Positions 22,156 through 33,785 are shown, counted from the stretch's first letter. The stretch: DNA of 64,000 nucleotides from Comamonas aquatica NBRC 14918 (GCF_000739875.1 NZ_BBJR01000042.1:32191-96190); one strand, 5' to 3'. A program made the numbers and translations. Notes: a model not told the origin generated them from the letters alone.

Positions 22156-22940
22156 GCCGCGGCCCTCGCACCTGCGTTGCCATCCAGGCGGGAGGCCGTC
22201 TGCGCCCAATAGACCAAATGTTCGTGGTCTGTCAGGTCCACCTTCAGCGGCGTCATGGACACATGGCCCTGGGCGGTGGCATGGAAATCTGTCCCCTCCG
22301 CATCGTCCTTGGCCGCGCCTGCGCTGCCGATCCAGTACATGGTCTCTCCGCGCGGGCTGACCTGGGTGATCACGGGCTCGGCCGAATGGCGGCGCCCCAG
22401 GCGACACAGCTTGACGCCCCCCATCTGCTCCAGCGGCAGATTGGGAATATTCACGTTGAGCAGCCAGGGGGCCTGACCCACCAGTTGCTGCTGCAGCATC
22501 TGCTGCACGATCTGCTTGGCCTTCTGCGCGGCCGCCTGCAGCTCGACCCAGTCGCGTTGCACCTGGGAGAAGGCAATGGCGGGCACGCCAAACAGGTAGC
22601 CCTCCATCGCGGCGCCCACGGTGCCGGAGTAGATGGTGTCGTCGCCCATGTTGGCGCCGTTGTTGATGCCGGAGACCACCAGGTCCGGGCGGTAGCCCAG
22701 CAAGCCGGTCATGGCGATGTGCACGCAATCCGCGGGGGTTCCGTTGACATAGCGAAAACCATTCGCACCACGGTGCACGTACAGCGGAGAATGCAGTGTC
22801 AGCGCATTCGACTTGGCGCTGTTGTTGTGCTCGGGGGCGACGACCTCGGCTTCCACCCCCTCAATGGAAGTCAAGGCAGCGTGCAGCGCGACGATGCCGG
22901 GGGCCTGATAACCGTCGTCGTTGGAAATGAGAATCTTCAT
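22152..22940 (-). CDS. surE: 5'/3'-nucleotidase SurE
   Basis: A 262-residue metal-dependent phosphatase acting on nucleoside monophosphates, linked to survival in stationary phase. The N-terminus [16 protein letters not shown] contains the metal-binding DD pair, and [20 protein letters not shown] is the second conserved site. ATG 22940 is the family start; upstream in-frame codons are not conserved. It is divergent from the GGDEF gene at 23090, leaving about 150 bp for both promoters. Confidence 0.96.
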   Translation of the reverse strand: MKILISNDDGYQAPGIVALHAALTSIEGVEAEVVAPEHNNSAKSNALTLHSPLYVHRGANGFRYVNGTPADCVHIAMTGLLGYRPDLVVSGINNGANMGDDTIYSGTVGAAMEGYLFGVPAIAFSQVQRDWVELQAAAQKAKQIVQQMLQQQLVGQAPWLLNVNIPNLPLEQMGGVKLCRLGRRHSAEPVITQVSPRGETMYWIGSAGAAKDDAEGTDFHATAQGHVSMTPLKVDLTDHEHLVYWAQTASRLDGNAGARAAA

Positions 22941-23089
22941 GGGCTCTAAACAGATTACACCGATTGTAGGTGGCATCCAGACAATATCCAGCGGAGTATG
23001 AGGGCACACTTACACCCCCTCTGGGCCGCGAGGCTGCCCCGAAATTCGGCACACTCCCGAAATCCACCCCATAACTAGAAGGCATTGCT

Positions 23090-24625
23090 GTGGCCGCTCT
23101 CTCACCCGCTGAAATTGCACGCGACACCTTGAAGCTGTTGGCTTCGCGCCGGCTGCCCCCCACCCCGGAAAATTACCAGGCCATCTACGAAGAAGTCGCA
23201 GGCCTGCTGCCCAAGCTGCCCTTCCCCAAGCCACCGCTGCGCCGCATCGCCAGCATTTTGCCCACCCAGACCCCGGCGCAAAAACGCATCACCCACGAGT
23301 TTGCCGCAGCGGTGGAAGCCGAAGACTGGACCGGCCTGCAAAGCGCAATTGCCAGCTTCGCCAAGCTGGACCTGGGCAATTCCACCTTGCTACCCCCACC
23401 CGGCCCCGTGAACGAGACCGTGCACGTCCTGCCCCCGGCCCTGGCCGACCAGATGGCGCGCATGATGGAAAGCACCCTGGCCGTGCTGGGCGATGAAGAC
23501 CAGCGCATGCACGAGCTGACCGACCAGTTGGCCACTTTTTTGCGCACCGCGCCGCCGCCGCTGCCCGCGCTGGAGCAGATGCTGCACAACTACAGCTACC
23601 GGCTGTCCTTCACCGCCGAGGACCAGGCGCAGCGCCGGCAGAGCATGCTGGCCATGCTGCGCATGGTGGCCGAGCACATTTCTGCCATCGCCGCGCAGGA
23701 CCAGGCCCTGCAGCAACAGGCCCAGGCGCTGACGAGCGCCATGCAGCAACCCTGGTCCCTGGCACAGCTCGACACGATGCAGACGCACCTGAAGAACCTG
23801 CTGTTCCGCCACCTGCAGATCGAAGGCGCCCGCAACGATGCCTACCAGCAGCTCAAGCAGCTGCTGGGCGAGCACACCAGCCAGTTGGCCAGCCTGGGCA
23901 AGCTCAGCGCCACCCACGCCGAGGCCTTGCAGGAATGCGCCCAGCAGATCCAGCAGACCCAGGACCTGGGCAGCCTGGCGCAGGTGCTGGAATCCGTGGT
24001 CCAGTCCGGCCATGCCCTGGCCACCGAAAACCGCATGGCCCAGGCCCAGCTGGAAGATCTGCGCGCCCAGGCCCTGGCCCAGGAGCGCAAGATTGCCGAG
24101 CTGACCGATATCCTGACCCAGTTCGAGAGCAGCACCCGCCACGACCCGCTGACGGGCGCCCTGAACCTGCAGGGTTTGCAGGAAACCCTGCAGGCGGAAG
24201 TGGCCCGCACCCAGCGCCATGCGCAGCATGTCAGCCTGGCCACGCTGCAGCTGGACCCGCTGGCGGCCACGGACCTGCCCAGCCAAGACCTGCCGCCGGC
24301 CGAGCTGGCTGCGCTGACCCATGTGGCGCGGCTGGTGCGCAGCACCCTGCGCCCGCAGGATGCCCTGGGGCGGGTGAACGACCTGCAGTTCGCCATCGTC
24401 TTTCCGGCCACCGACCCTGGTGATGCCGCCCAGGCGCTGGCACGCCTGCAGACCGAGCTGGCGCAGCGCCCGCTGCTGCATGCCGAACACAAGCTGGGAC
24501 TGAGCTTCAGCGCCGGGCTGATCGCCATGCGCAGCTCCGAGACCCCGGCCGAAGCCCTGGCACGGGCCACCCAGACCTGCGAACAGGCCCAGCGCATGGG
24601 GCGGGCCCGCGTGGCACTGTCCTAA
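23090..24625 (+). CDS. Degenerate GGDEF-domain protein
   Basis: A 511-residue cytosolic protein. The N-terminal 330 residues are helical, rich in Gln and Leu, with likely coiled coils; they open with LSPAEIARDTLKLLASRRLP, which is seen in other GGDEF proteins of this family. The C-terminal GGDEF domain keeps the fold signature (RHDPLTGALNLQGLQE) but the GG[DE]EF signature is replaced by GRVNDLQF, so cyclase activity is not expected. It may be a c-di-GMP sensor or a structural remnant. The start is GTG 23090 with AAGG upstream. Confidence 0.85.
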   Translation: MAALSPAEIARDTLKLLASRRLPPTPENYQAIYEEVAGLLPKLPFPKPPLRRIASILPTQTPAQKRITHEFAAAVEAEDWTGLQSAIASFAKLDLGNSTLLPPPGPVNETVHVLPPALADQMARMMESTLAVLGDEDQRMHELTDQLATFLRTAPPPLPALEQMLHNYSYRLSFTAEDQAQRRQSMLAMLRMVAEHISAIAAQDQALQQQAQALTSAMQQPWSLAQLDTMQTHLKNLLFRHLQIEGARNDAYQQLKQLLGEHTSQLASLGKLSATHAEALQECAQQIQQTQDLGSLAQVLESVVQSGHALATENRMAQAQLEDLRAQALAQERKIAELTDILTQFESSTRHDPLTGALNLQGLQETLQAEVARTQRHAQHVSLATLQLDPLAATDLPSQDLPPAELAALTHVARLVRSTLRPQDALGRVNDLQFAIVFPATDPGDAAQALARLQTELAQRPLLHAEHKLGLSFSAGLIAMRSSETPAEALARATQTCEQAQRMGRARVALS

Positions 24626-25153
24626 TCACCGCTGGCGCAGGCGCGCCGCGTGCCGCCTTCAGCCCCAACCCCGGCATGGCACCACCCTGGTGCACGGCGC
24701 GCGCCAGTGCCCACTGCGGCGCACAGCCCGCGCCTGCGTGGTCCGCAGGCCATGGGTTACCGCAGCGCCCGGGCGTCTTGCACAAGACTGCTATCACATT
24801 TCGCAGATAGCTATCATCGCATTCCCAGAATGCAACAGGGAAAACCCGCAAGCAGCAAGCGCTAACGCACATCTTGGTGCATAGTCCGCGCGCAGGACGT
24901 TCTGCCCCTGCGGCAGGACAGTCACATCTCGAAAAGTCATAGATGGCTTTTCAAAAAATCCAAAGACATTTGCCAGATAGCGCTTTATTTCTATGCGCCT
25001 CCAGCTATCCACTTGATAGCTGCAGATATATGCGTTGCGCATGACTGGCTCTCACACGTCTTTGACCGACCAACTTAAGCGCTTTTGGCCATGCCCCTGC
25101 TGCGGCCGGACATGGACCATCGCTTTGCCGCTTCTTGTGAAAGAGGACCCTTG
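24626..25153. other. 528-bp intergenic region with degenerate repeat
   Basis: No convincing gene was found between the GGDEF gene and gltS. The base composition drops clearly in GC from about 24790 on. Short palindromic pieces such as AGATAGCTATCA and a degenerate copy of the AGCGCT repeat (24975-25010) are visible. The gltS promoter must lie here, but no clear -35/-10 pair was identified. Confidence 0.6.
24975..25010. repeat. Degenerate copy of the intergenic repeat family
   Basis: ATAGCGC (24977-24983) and GCGCCTCCAGCTAT (24995-25008) form the two partly complementary ends of a short palindrome with an AT-rich centre. It resembles the short members at 28371 and 62279 but is more diverged. 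Confidence 0.4.
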
Positions 25154-26392
25154 ATGCATGTGAATTTCAGTGCGTATTACACGCTCATCCTCGCCGTGCT
25201 GGTGCTGCTGCTGGGCAAGCTCCTGGTCTCGCGCATCCGCTTCCTGCGTGACTTCAACATTCCGGAACCCGTGGCCGGCGGCCTGGTGGTGGCCGCCGTG
25301 ATTTATCTGTTGCACCTCAGCCTGGGCTGGACCTTTGGGTTTGAAAGCAGTCTGCAGACCGCGTTCATGCTGGTGTTCTTTTCCTCGATTGGCCTGAGCG
25401 CCAATTTCGCCAAGCTGCGCGAGGGGGGCTCGGGCCTGGTGCTGTTTCTGGGCGTGATCGCCGCCTTCATCCTGGTGCAGAACGCCGTCGGCGTTGGCCT
25501 GGCCAGTGCACTGGGTCTGGACCCGCTGATCGGCCTGGTGGCCGGCTCCATCACCCTGATCGGCGGCCACGGCACCGCCGGCGCCTGGGGCTCGGTGCTG
25601 CAAAACCAGTACGGCCTGAACGGCGCCACCACCCTGGGCATGGCCTGCGCCACCTTCGGCCTGGTGATCGGTGGGATTTTGGGCGGCCCCTTAGCCAAGC
25701 GCCTGGTCACCCAGCACCGGCTGGCCAAGTCCCGCAGCGATGCCGAACAGCTGAGCGAAGAAACCCCGGCGGTGTCCGAGCACAGCCTGGTGGCCAACTT
25801 CGAATCGCCCAACAAGACCCCACGCCTGATCACCGCGGATGCCGCCATCGAGACCCTGGCCCTGTTTGCCGGCTGCCTGGCGTTTGCCGAGTTCATGACC
25901 GGCGTGACCAAGGGCACGGCCATCCAGCTGCCCACTTTCGTCTGGGCACTGGGCGGTGGCGTCATCATCCGCAACTCGCTGGACTACATCTTCGGCTTCA
26001 AGGTGTTTGACCGCGCCATCGACGTGTTCGGCAACGCCGCGCTGTCGATCTATCTGGCGATTGCCCTGCTGTCGCTGAAGCTGTGGGAGCTGACCGATCT
26101 GGCCGCCCCCCTGATGGTCATCCTGGCCGCGCAGACCGTGGTCATGGCGCTGTATGCCACCTTCGTCACCTTCCGCATCATGGGCAAGAACTACGATGCC
26201 GCCGTGCTGGCCGCCGGCCACTGCGGCTTCGGCATGGGGGCCACGCCCACGGCCGTGGCCAATATGCAGGCCATCACCAACCAGTACGGCCCTTCGCACA
26301 AGGCCTTCCTGATCGTGCCGCTGGTGGGGGCCTTCTTCATCGACATCATCAACGCCTTCCTGATCCAGGCCTTCATCAAGTTCATCCATTGA
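25154..26392 (+). CDS. gltS: Sodium/glutamate symporter GltS
   Basis: A 412-residue inner-membrane carrier for Na+-coupled glutamate uptake. The sequence is almost entirely hydrophobic with about ten helices. It carries family segments RIRFLRDFNIPEPVAGGLVV, the re-entrant-loop motif GLVAGSITLIGGHGTAGAW and, in the second half, AGHCGFGMGATPTAVANMQA. A polar loop (about residues 190-230) separates the halves. ATG 25154 has AGAGGA upstream; an earlier in-frame start would add a non-hydrophobic 23-residue leader. It may supply glutamate or link with the adjacent gamma-glutamyltransferase. Confidence 0.95.
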   Translation: MHVNFSAYYTLILAVLVLLLGKLLVSRIRFLRDFNIPEPVAGGLVVAAVIYLLHLSLGWTFGFESSLQTAFMLVFFSSIGLSANFAKLREGGSGLVLFLGVIAAFILVQNAVGVGLASALGLDPLIGLVAGSITLIGGHGTAGAWGSVLQNQYGLNGATTLGMACATFGLVIGGILGGPLAKRLVTQHRLAKSRSDAEQLSEETPAVSEHSLVANFESPNKTPRLITADAAIETLALFAGCLAFAEFMTGVTKGTAIQLPTFVWALGGGVIIRNSLDYIFGFKVFDRAIDVFGNAALSIYLAIALLSLKLWELTDLAAPLMVILAAQTVVMALYATFVTFRIMGKNYDAAVLAAGHCGFGMGATPTAVANMQAITNQYGPSHKAFLIVPLVGAFFIDIINAFLIQAFIKFIH

Positions 26393-26472
26393 ACTAGCTG
26401 AAACTGCCTACGCGGTGGCACGCGGGCTTGGGGCACACTGGGGTTTTTTCACGGACCCCAGGAGACCGCCCC

Positions 26473-28341
26473 ATGCACGCACCTGCTCTCGCCCGCACCC
26501 CCAACACCCTGCGCCCAGCCCCTGTGCTGGGCGCTGTCGTTTTGACGGCCTTGCTGGCAGGCTGCGGCACCCCCACCCGCCAAACCACAGGGCTGAACTA
26601 CCAGATCCCCGCACAGCCCGAAGGCAGCTCCGGCTACACCGAGAAACCCGGCTGGGCCACCGAGCAATTCGCCGTCGCCGCGGCCAACCCGCTGGCCACC
26701 GATGCCGGCTACCAGGTGCTCAAGGCCGGCGGCAGCGCCATCGATGCCGCGATAGCCGTGCAAATGGTGCTGGGCCTGGTCGAGCCGCAGTCCAGCGGCA
26801 TCGGCGGCGGCGCCTTCCTGCTGCACGCCGCGGGCTCCCAGGTGCTGGCCTATGACGGGCGCGAGACCGCCCCGGCTGCCGCCACCGAAAACCTGTTCCT
26901 GAAGGCCGATGGCCAGCCCATGGCCTTCCACGATGCCGTCGTCGGCGGCCGCTCGGTGGGCACGCCCGGTGCTGTGCGCATGCTGGAGCTGGCCCACCGG
27001 GAACACGGCAAGCTGCCCTGGGCCAGCCTGCTGCAGCCGGCCATCCAACTGGCCGAGCAGGGCTTCAAGGTCAGCCCGCGCCTGCACACCCTGCTGCGCA
27101 GCGAGAAATTCCTGCCCGGCGACCCCGTCGCGCGCGCCTACTTCTATGGCGCCGACGGCCAGCCCCTGCCCGTGGGCACGTTGCTGAAGAACCCCGCCTA
27201 CGCCCAGGTGCTGCGCGCCATCGCCCAGCACGGCAGCCAGGCGCTGCACGAAGGGCCCGTGGCCCAGGCCATCGTCGACAAGGTGCGCAACCACCCCACC
27301 AACCCCGGCGTGCTGTCGCTGCAGGACCTGGCCGGCTACCAGCCGAAGAAGCGCCAGGCCCTGTGCCACGACTGGAACCTGCCCGCCAGCGCGCCCGGTG
27401 GTGCCGCACGCAGTTACACCGTCTGCGGCTTTCCGCCGCCCAGTTCGGGCGCCATCGCCGTGGGCCAGATCCTGGGCATCCTGGGCCACACACCCGCCGC
27501 GCGCATGCCACTGGGCAGTGACGGCCTGCCCAGCGCCGACTGGCTGCACTATTACACTGAGGCCGCACGCCTGGCCTTTGCCGACCGCGCCCTGTACGTG
27601 GCCGACCCCGACTTCGTCCAGCCGCCGGGCGGCAGCTGGCACACCCTGCTGGACCACCGCTACCTGCAGGAGCGCGCCCGCCTGATCGGCGCGCAGAGCA
27701 TGAAGGTCGCCAAGCCCGGCAACCCGGCCCAGTTCAAGGTCGGCCATGCGCCCATGCCCGAGCAGATCGAATACGGCACCAGCCACATCAGCATCGTCGA
27801 TGCCTTTGGCAACGCCCTGGCCATGACCACCACCATCGAGGACCAGTTCGGCAGCCGCCAGATGGTCCAAGGCTTTCTGCTCAACAACGAGCTGACCGAT
27901 TTCAGCATGGCCCCCCGGGCCGCCGACGGCCAGCCGATTGCCAACCGTGTGCAACCCGGCAAGCGCCCGCGCTCGTCCATGGCCCCCACCCTGGTCTTCG
28001 ACAAGGCCACGGGCCAGGTCATCATGAGCGCCGGCAGCCCTGGCGGGGCGCAGATCATCCACTACACGGCCAAGACGCTGCAGGGGGTGCTGGGCTGGGG
28101 GCTGACGCCGCAGCAGGCCATCAACCTGCCCAACTTCAGCAGCCTGAACGGCCCGACCTTGCTGGAGGCCAAGCGCTTCCCCGCTGCAACCGTGCAGGCC
28201 CTGCAGGCACGCGGCGCCGAAGTGAAGGAGCAGGACCTGACCAGCGGCCTGCAGGCCATCACGCGCGGCGAAGCCCACGGCAAGCGCTTCTGGTTTGGCG
28301 GCGCCGATCCGCGCCGCGAAGGCGTGGTGATGGGCGACTGA
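26473..28341 (+). CDS. ggt: Gamma-glutamyltransferase, lipoprotein form
   Basis: Cleaves the gamma-glutamyl bond of glutathione and relatives after autocatalytic cleavage into two subunits. The 622-residue product has a lipobox (LTALLAGCGTPT), so it is predicted to be anchored in a membrane facing the periplasm. The autoprocessing Thr lies in GTSHISIVDAFGNALAM, and the oxyanion/glutamate site in MSAGSPGGAQI. The N-terminal motif AAIAVQMVLGLVEPQSSGIG is family-typical. ATG 26473 follows AGGAGA by eight bases. gltS lies 80 bp upstream on the same strand, which suggests a glutathione-derived glutamate scavenging pair. Confidence 0.94.
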   Translation: MHAPALARTPNTLRPAPVLGAVVLTALLAGCGTPTRQTTGLNYQIPAQPEGSSGYTEKPGWATEQFAVAAANPLATDAGYQVLKAGGSAIDAAIAVQMVLGLVEPQSSGIGGGAFLLHAAGSQVLAYDGRETAPAAATENLFLKADGQPMAFHDAVVGGRSVGTPGAVRMLELAHREHGKLPWASLLQPAIQLAEQGFKVSPRLHTLLRSEKFLPGDPVARAYFYGADGQPLPVGTLLKNPAYAQVLRAIAQHGSQALHEGPVAQAIVDKVRNHPTNPGVLSLQDLAGYQPKKRQALCHDWNLPASAPGGAARSYTVCGFPPPSSGAIAVGQILGILGHTPAARMPLGSDGLPSADWLHYYTEAARLAFADRALYVADPDFVQPPGGSWHTLLDHRYLQERARLIGAQSMKVAKPGNPAQFKVGHAPMPEQIEYGTSHISIVDAFGNALAMTTTIEDQFGSRQMVQGFLLNNELTDFSMAPRAADGQPIANRVQPGKRPRSSMAPTLVFDKATGQVIMSAGSPGGAQIIHYTAKTLQGVLGWGLTPQQAINLPNFSSLNGPTLLEAKRFPAATVQALQARGAEVKEQDLTSGLQAITRGEAHGKRFWFGGADPRREGVVMGD

Positions 28342-28370
28342 TGCCGGTCCAGCCCACTGTTGCACCAGTC

Positions 28371-28422
28371 TTTTTGGCCTGTAGCGCTTGTCCAGCAAGC
28401 GCCGAAAGCTATGCTTTTTAGC
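28371..28422. repeat. Short repeat element overlapping the start of the phospholipase D gene
   Basis: A roughly 50-bp palindrome: AGCGCTTG (28383-28390), five-base loop, CAAGCGCC, then AAAGCTATGC and a T-run. The 13-mer AGCGCTTGTCCAG recurs exactly at 62291-62303. The element supplies the ATG at 28411 of the next gene. Confidence 0.65.
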
Positions 28423-30009
28423 AAGACCACGCCCCGGTACCAGTACCTGCCGTGGCTCGGGGCTGCCGTGCTGGTGGGCGGACTGGGCGCCTGCAGCCTG
28501 CCCGATCCCGTCCAGCCGCCCCAGGCCACGCAGGCCATTGCCCCGGACATGTCCGCGCAGACCGCCCTGGGTCAGGCCCATACGGCCCTGCGGCAGCAGG
28601 CGCAGGCCGCGGCCACGCACTCGGGCTTCTACGCCCTGGGCGATCCGCGCGAAGCCTTCGCCGCCCGCAGCCTGCTGGCGCGCGCCGCCCAGCACACGCT
28701 GGATGTGCAGTACTACATCTGGCGCCACGACAAGACCGGCCTGCTGCTGCTGCACGAGCTGCTGCTGGCCGCCGACCGCGGCGTGCGCGTGCGCCTGCTG
28801 CTGGACGACGGTGGCACCACCGGGCTGGACGACGCCCTGCAGGCCCTGCACAGCCACCCGAACGCCGAAGTGCGGCTGGTCAACCCCTTGCCCCTGCGCG
28901 GCTGGCTCAAGCCCCTGGGCTATGTCACGGACTTTCGCCGGGCCCAGCGGCGCATGCACAACAAGTCGTTCTCGGCCGACGGGCAGGCCAGCATCGTGGG
29001 CGGGCGCAATGTCGGCAACGAATACTTCGGCGCCACCGATGGCGTCGTGTTTGCCGACCTGGACGTGCTGGCCATCGGCCCGGCCGTGCTCGCCATCGAG
29101 CAGGACTTCGACCGCTACTGGAACCATGTCGCCGCCTACCCGGTCGACCAGGTGGCGCACCCGGTCGCCCCCGGGGCACTCGAGGGTTTGCGCCGCAGCG
29201 GCCAGGCACTGGTGCAGTCACCCGCAGCCCAGGACTACCGCCAGGCGCTGGAAGCCACCCCTTTCGTGCAGCACCTGCTGCAGGCGCAATTGCCCATGGA
29301 CTGGGCCGTGGCCCACCTCGTGAGCGACCCGCCCGAGAAGATCCAGGGCCAGGCCCCGAGCACCGCCCTCATCGGCGAGCAGTTGCGCCGCGCCATCGGC
29401 ACACCCACGCAGTCGCTGGACCTGGTGTCGCCCTACTTTGTGCCCACGGCCGCCGGGGTGCAGGCTTTCGCCCAGCTGCGCGCCCAGGGCCTGCGCGTGC
29501 GCATCCTGACCAACGCCCTGGAGGCGACCGACGTGGCCATCGTGCACTCGGGCTACGCCAAGTACCGCAAGCCCTTGCTGCAAGACGGCATCGAACTGTA
29601 CGAGCTGCGCGGCACACCACCGGACTACGCCGAGGACGGCGACCGGCTGCGCCGACAGCTGACGGCCCTGGGCAGCTCCGGCAGCAGCCTGCATGCCAAA
29701 ACCTTCGCGGTCGACGGGCAGCGGGCCTTTGTCGGCTCCTTCAACTTCGACCCGCGCTCGCTGCAGCTCAATACCGAGATGGGCCTGATGATCGAGAGCC
29801 CGCACCTGGCCCAGCAGATCAGCCACAGCTTTGACCAGACCATCCCGGCCCAGGCCTACCGCGTCAGCCTGAACGCGCAGGGACAGCTGCGCTGGCACAG
29901 CGGCGTCGGCGATCCCGCGCCGGTGTACGACACCGAGCCCCAGAGCCGCTGGCACCAGCGCCTGTCGCTCTGGTTCCTGGGCCTGCTGCCGATCGAGTGG
30001 TTGCTGTGA
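28411..30009 (+). CDS. Phospholipase D-family lipoprotein (cardiolipin synthase ClsC-like)
   Basis: A 532-residue protein with a lipobox (VGGLGACSLP) and two HKD-type catalytic motifs: MHNKSFSADGQASIVGGRN and LHAKTFAVDGQRAFVGSFN. DVQYYIWRHDKTGLLLL and the ending RWHQRLSLWFLGLLPIEWLL are characteristic of the ClsC/YmdC branch, which makes cardiolipin from phosphatidylglycerol plus phosphatidylethanolamine. No ymdB-like macrodomain neighbour is present. The start lies inside a repeat element and has no strong ribosome-binding site, so translation may be weak. Reaction specificity is inferred from family only. Confidence 0.85.
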   Translation: MLFSKTTPRYQYLPWLGAAVLVGGLGACSLPDPVQPPQATQAIAPDMSAQTALGQAHTALRQQAQAAATHSGFYALGDPREAFAARSLLARAAQHTLDVQYYIWRHDKTGLLLLHELLLAADRGVRVRLLLDDGGTTGLDDALQALHSHPNAEVRLVNPLPLRGWLKPLGYVTDFRRAQRRMHNKSFSADGQASIVGGRNVGNEYFGATDGVVFADLDVLAIGPAVLAIEQDFDRYWNHVAAYPVDQVAHPVAPGALEGLRRSGQALVQSPAAQDYRQALEATPFVQHLLQAQLPMDWAVAHLVSDPPEKIQGQAPSTALIGEQLRRAIGTPTQSLDLVSPYFVPTAAGVQAFAQLRAQGLRVRILTNALEATDVAIVHSGYAKYRKPLLQDGIELYELRGTPPDYAEDGDRLRRQLTALGSSGSSLHAKTFAVDGQRAFVGSFNFDPRSLQLNTEMGLMIESPHLAQQISHSFDQTIPAQAYRVSLNAQGQLRWHSGVGDPAPVYDTEPQSRWHQRLSLWFLGLLPIEWLL

Positions 30010-30063
30010 AATTATTCATAGAGTTGCCCAAACGCCCGATGAACGGTACTACCATCGGCCTCC

Positions 30064-30441
30064 ATGCCCCGCCAGAACACCTGTCCCGCCGACTTTCCGC
30101 CGTTCATCCTGTCGCAGATCGAGCAAGTGGCCCAGCAGATCGTCGCCACCCGCAAGGCACGCGGGGAAACCCAGGCACAGTGGGCGCAGCGGCTGGGCAT
30201 CTCCCAACCGACCATGGCCCGCCTCGAGCGCGGTGACCCGGCAATTGCCACAGCCACCTATGTGATGTGCCTGTGGCTGGTCAACCCGCAGCTGGACCTG
30301 CGGCAGCTGCTGCCCTCGGCGCTGCCCGCAACGCCACCGGCACAGGCGGCGACCGCCCCCGCGCCAGCACAGGCCCCGTCGCCGTCGGCCGCCGACGAGC
30401 TGGCCGACCTGCTGGCGTCCTGGAACGCCCCCACACTCTGA
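30064..30441 (+). CDS. XRE-family transcriptional regulator
   Basis: A 125-residue protein. The helix-turn-helix spans about residues 24-60 (ARGETQAQWAQRLGISQPTM with ARLERGDP following), followed by a short region ending in LRQLLPSALP and an Ala/Pro-rich tail. ATG 30064 follows a weak purine-rich stretch. It stands alone on the plus strand between the phospholipase gene (54 bp upstream) and the convergent GlxA-type regulator. It resembles antitoxin or plasmid-maintenance HTH proteins in size, but no toxin-like gene is next to it. Its target is unknown. Confidence 0.8.
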   Translation: MPRQNTCPADFPPFILSQIEQVAQQIVATRKARGETQAQWAQRLGISQPTMARLERGDPAIATATYVMCLWLVNPQLDLRQLLPSALPATPPAQAATAPAPAQAPSPSAADELADLLASWNAPTL

Positions 30442-30474
30442 GCCCGCACCACGCAAGCCCCGGGCGCCCGGCGC

Positions 30475-31470
30475 CTAATCCCCGAAGCGCTCGCGGTAGG
30501 CCACGGGCGTGATGCCCAGTCTTTTCTGGAACAGGTGGCGCAGCGCCTGCTCCGACCCCAGCCCCACCTTGGCCGCCACGGTCTTCAGGGGCAGATCGCC
30601 ACGTGTCTCCAGCAACTGCTTGGCGCCCTCCAGGCGTGCGTTCTCGACAAAGGCGCTGGGCGTGACGCCGGTTTCCTGCTGGAACACGCGGCGGAAGTGC
30701 CGCTCGCTCATGGCGGCTTTGTCGGCCAGCAGCGCCTGCGGCATGGGCTGGTCCAGATGCGCCAGCACCCACTGCTGGACCAGGCGCACGCCACTGTGCT
30801 GCACGGCCTGGCTGGCCAGCTGCACGCTGAACTGCGACTGCCCGCCGGGGCGCTTGAGGTACATCACCAAATCGCGCGCCACCTCCAGCGCCAGCGCGTG
30901 GCCAAAGTCCTGCTCCACCACGGCCAGGGCCAGATCGATCCCGGCCGTGACCCCGGCCGAGGTCCAGTACGGCCCCTCGCGCACATAGATGGCATCGGCA
31001 TCCACCCGCACCTGGGGGTGGCGGCGCTGCAGCTCCTGCGCCACGCTCCAGTGTGTGGCCGCGCGGCGGCCGTTGAGCAGCCCGGCCTCGGCCAGGAAGA
31101 AGCTGCCGCTGCACAGGGCAATGGTGCGCGCCACCTGGGGTGCTACGCGCCCCACCCAGTCCACCAGCGGCGCGCTGGCCTGCAGCACCGTGGCAATGTG
31201 GCGCGCCCCCACCAGCAGCACGGTGCAGCCCGTATCCTGCTCTACATCGGCCAGGGTGTGCGTGGCCTCCAGCGCCATCAGCGTGTCCGAGCGCACCAGC
31301 CCGCGCTGCGCGGCCACCACGCGCAGGGCATAGCCATCGGCCAGCCCCTTGGCACGCAGGTGCACGTTGGCGTACTCAAAGACCGACATCGGGCCGATGG
31401 CCTCCAGCGCCTTGAAGCCGGGGTAGACGACGATATCGACGCGATGGGCGCCTGGGTGGCGGTGTTCCAT
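30475..31470 (-). CDS. GlxA-family AraC-type transcriptional regulator
   Basis: A 331-residue regulator with an N-terminal DJ-1/PfpI-like domain (VDIVVYPGFKALEAIGPMSV onward, about 10-175) and a C-terminal AraC HTH (PQALLADKAAMSERHFRRVF, VGLGSEQALRHLFQKRLG). The cysteine region ALCSGSFFLAEAGLL matches the nucleophile elbow of the DJ-1 fold, although these regulators are not known to be enzymes. ATG 31470 is chosen; GTG 31494 is possible. It is convergent with the XRE gene and divergent from the unknown membrane protein at 31648. The effector is unknown. Confidence 0.9.
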   Translation of the reverse strand: MEHRHPGAHRVDIVVYPGFKALEAIGPMSVFEYANVHLRAKGLADGYALRVVAAQRGLVRSDTLMALEATHTLADVEQDTGCTVLLVGARHIATVLQASAPLVDWVGRVAPQVARTIALCSGSFFLAEAGLLNGRRAATHWSVAQELQRRHPQVRVDADAIYVREGPYWTSAGVTAGIDLALAVVEQDFGHALALEVARDLVMYLKRPGGQSQFSVQLASQAVQHSGVRLVQQWVLAHLDQPMPQALLADKAAMSERHFRRVFQQETGVTPSAFVENARLEGAKQLLETRGDLPLKTVAAKVGLGSEQALRHLFQKRLGITPVAYRERFGD

Positions 31471-31647
31471 ATCAAAAAAAGTAGCTTTAAACACAGGTCA
31501 ACAGAGGGCGACAGGCATTTTTGATTCAAAGCCGCCCACCGAGCTGCCGCCGACTATACGCAGGCCCGTGCCTGCGCCCACGCGGCGCGCCTGGCAACCA
31601 TCGCTACAGTTGGGGCATCGCCGTCTGCGCTGCCCACTCCCCGATTG

Positions 31648-33733
<2,086 letters not shown>

Positions 33734-33756
33734 CCCGGCCAGCGTTGATGCCCCCC

Positions 33757-33785
33757 GCCACGGTGTTGCCACCGTGGCTTTTTTT
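33757..33785 (+). terminator. Rho-independent terminator after frmA
   Basis: Stem GCCACGGTG (33757-33765) with CACCGTGGC (33770-33778), 4-nt loop, followed by seven T (33779-33785). Confidence 0.93.

Noticed and set aside
24794..25042. An 82-codon open frame on the minus strand in the gltS upstream gap
   Set aside because: No family resemblance, weak start context, and the region has low GC and palindromes typical of intergenic DNA.
26449..29160. A 903-codon open frame on the minus strand opposite ggt and the phospholipase D gene
   Set aside because: The plus-strand genes carry catalytic motifs and signal peptides; the antisense frame shows no domain, and long antisense frames are expected with this GC-rich codon use.
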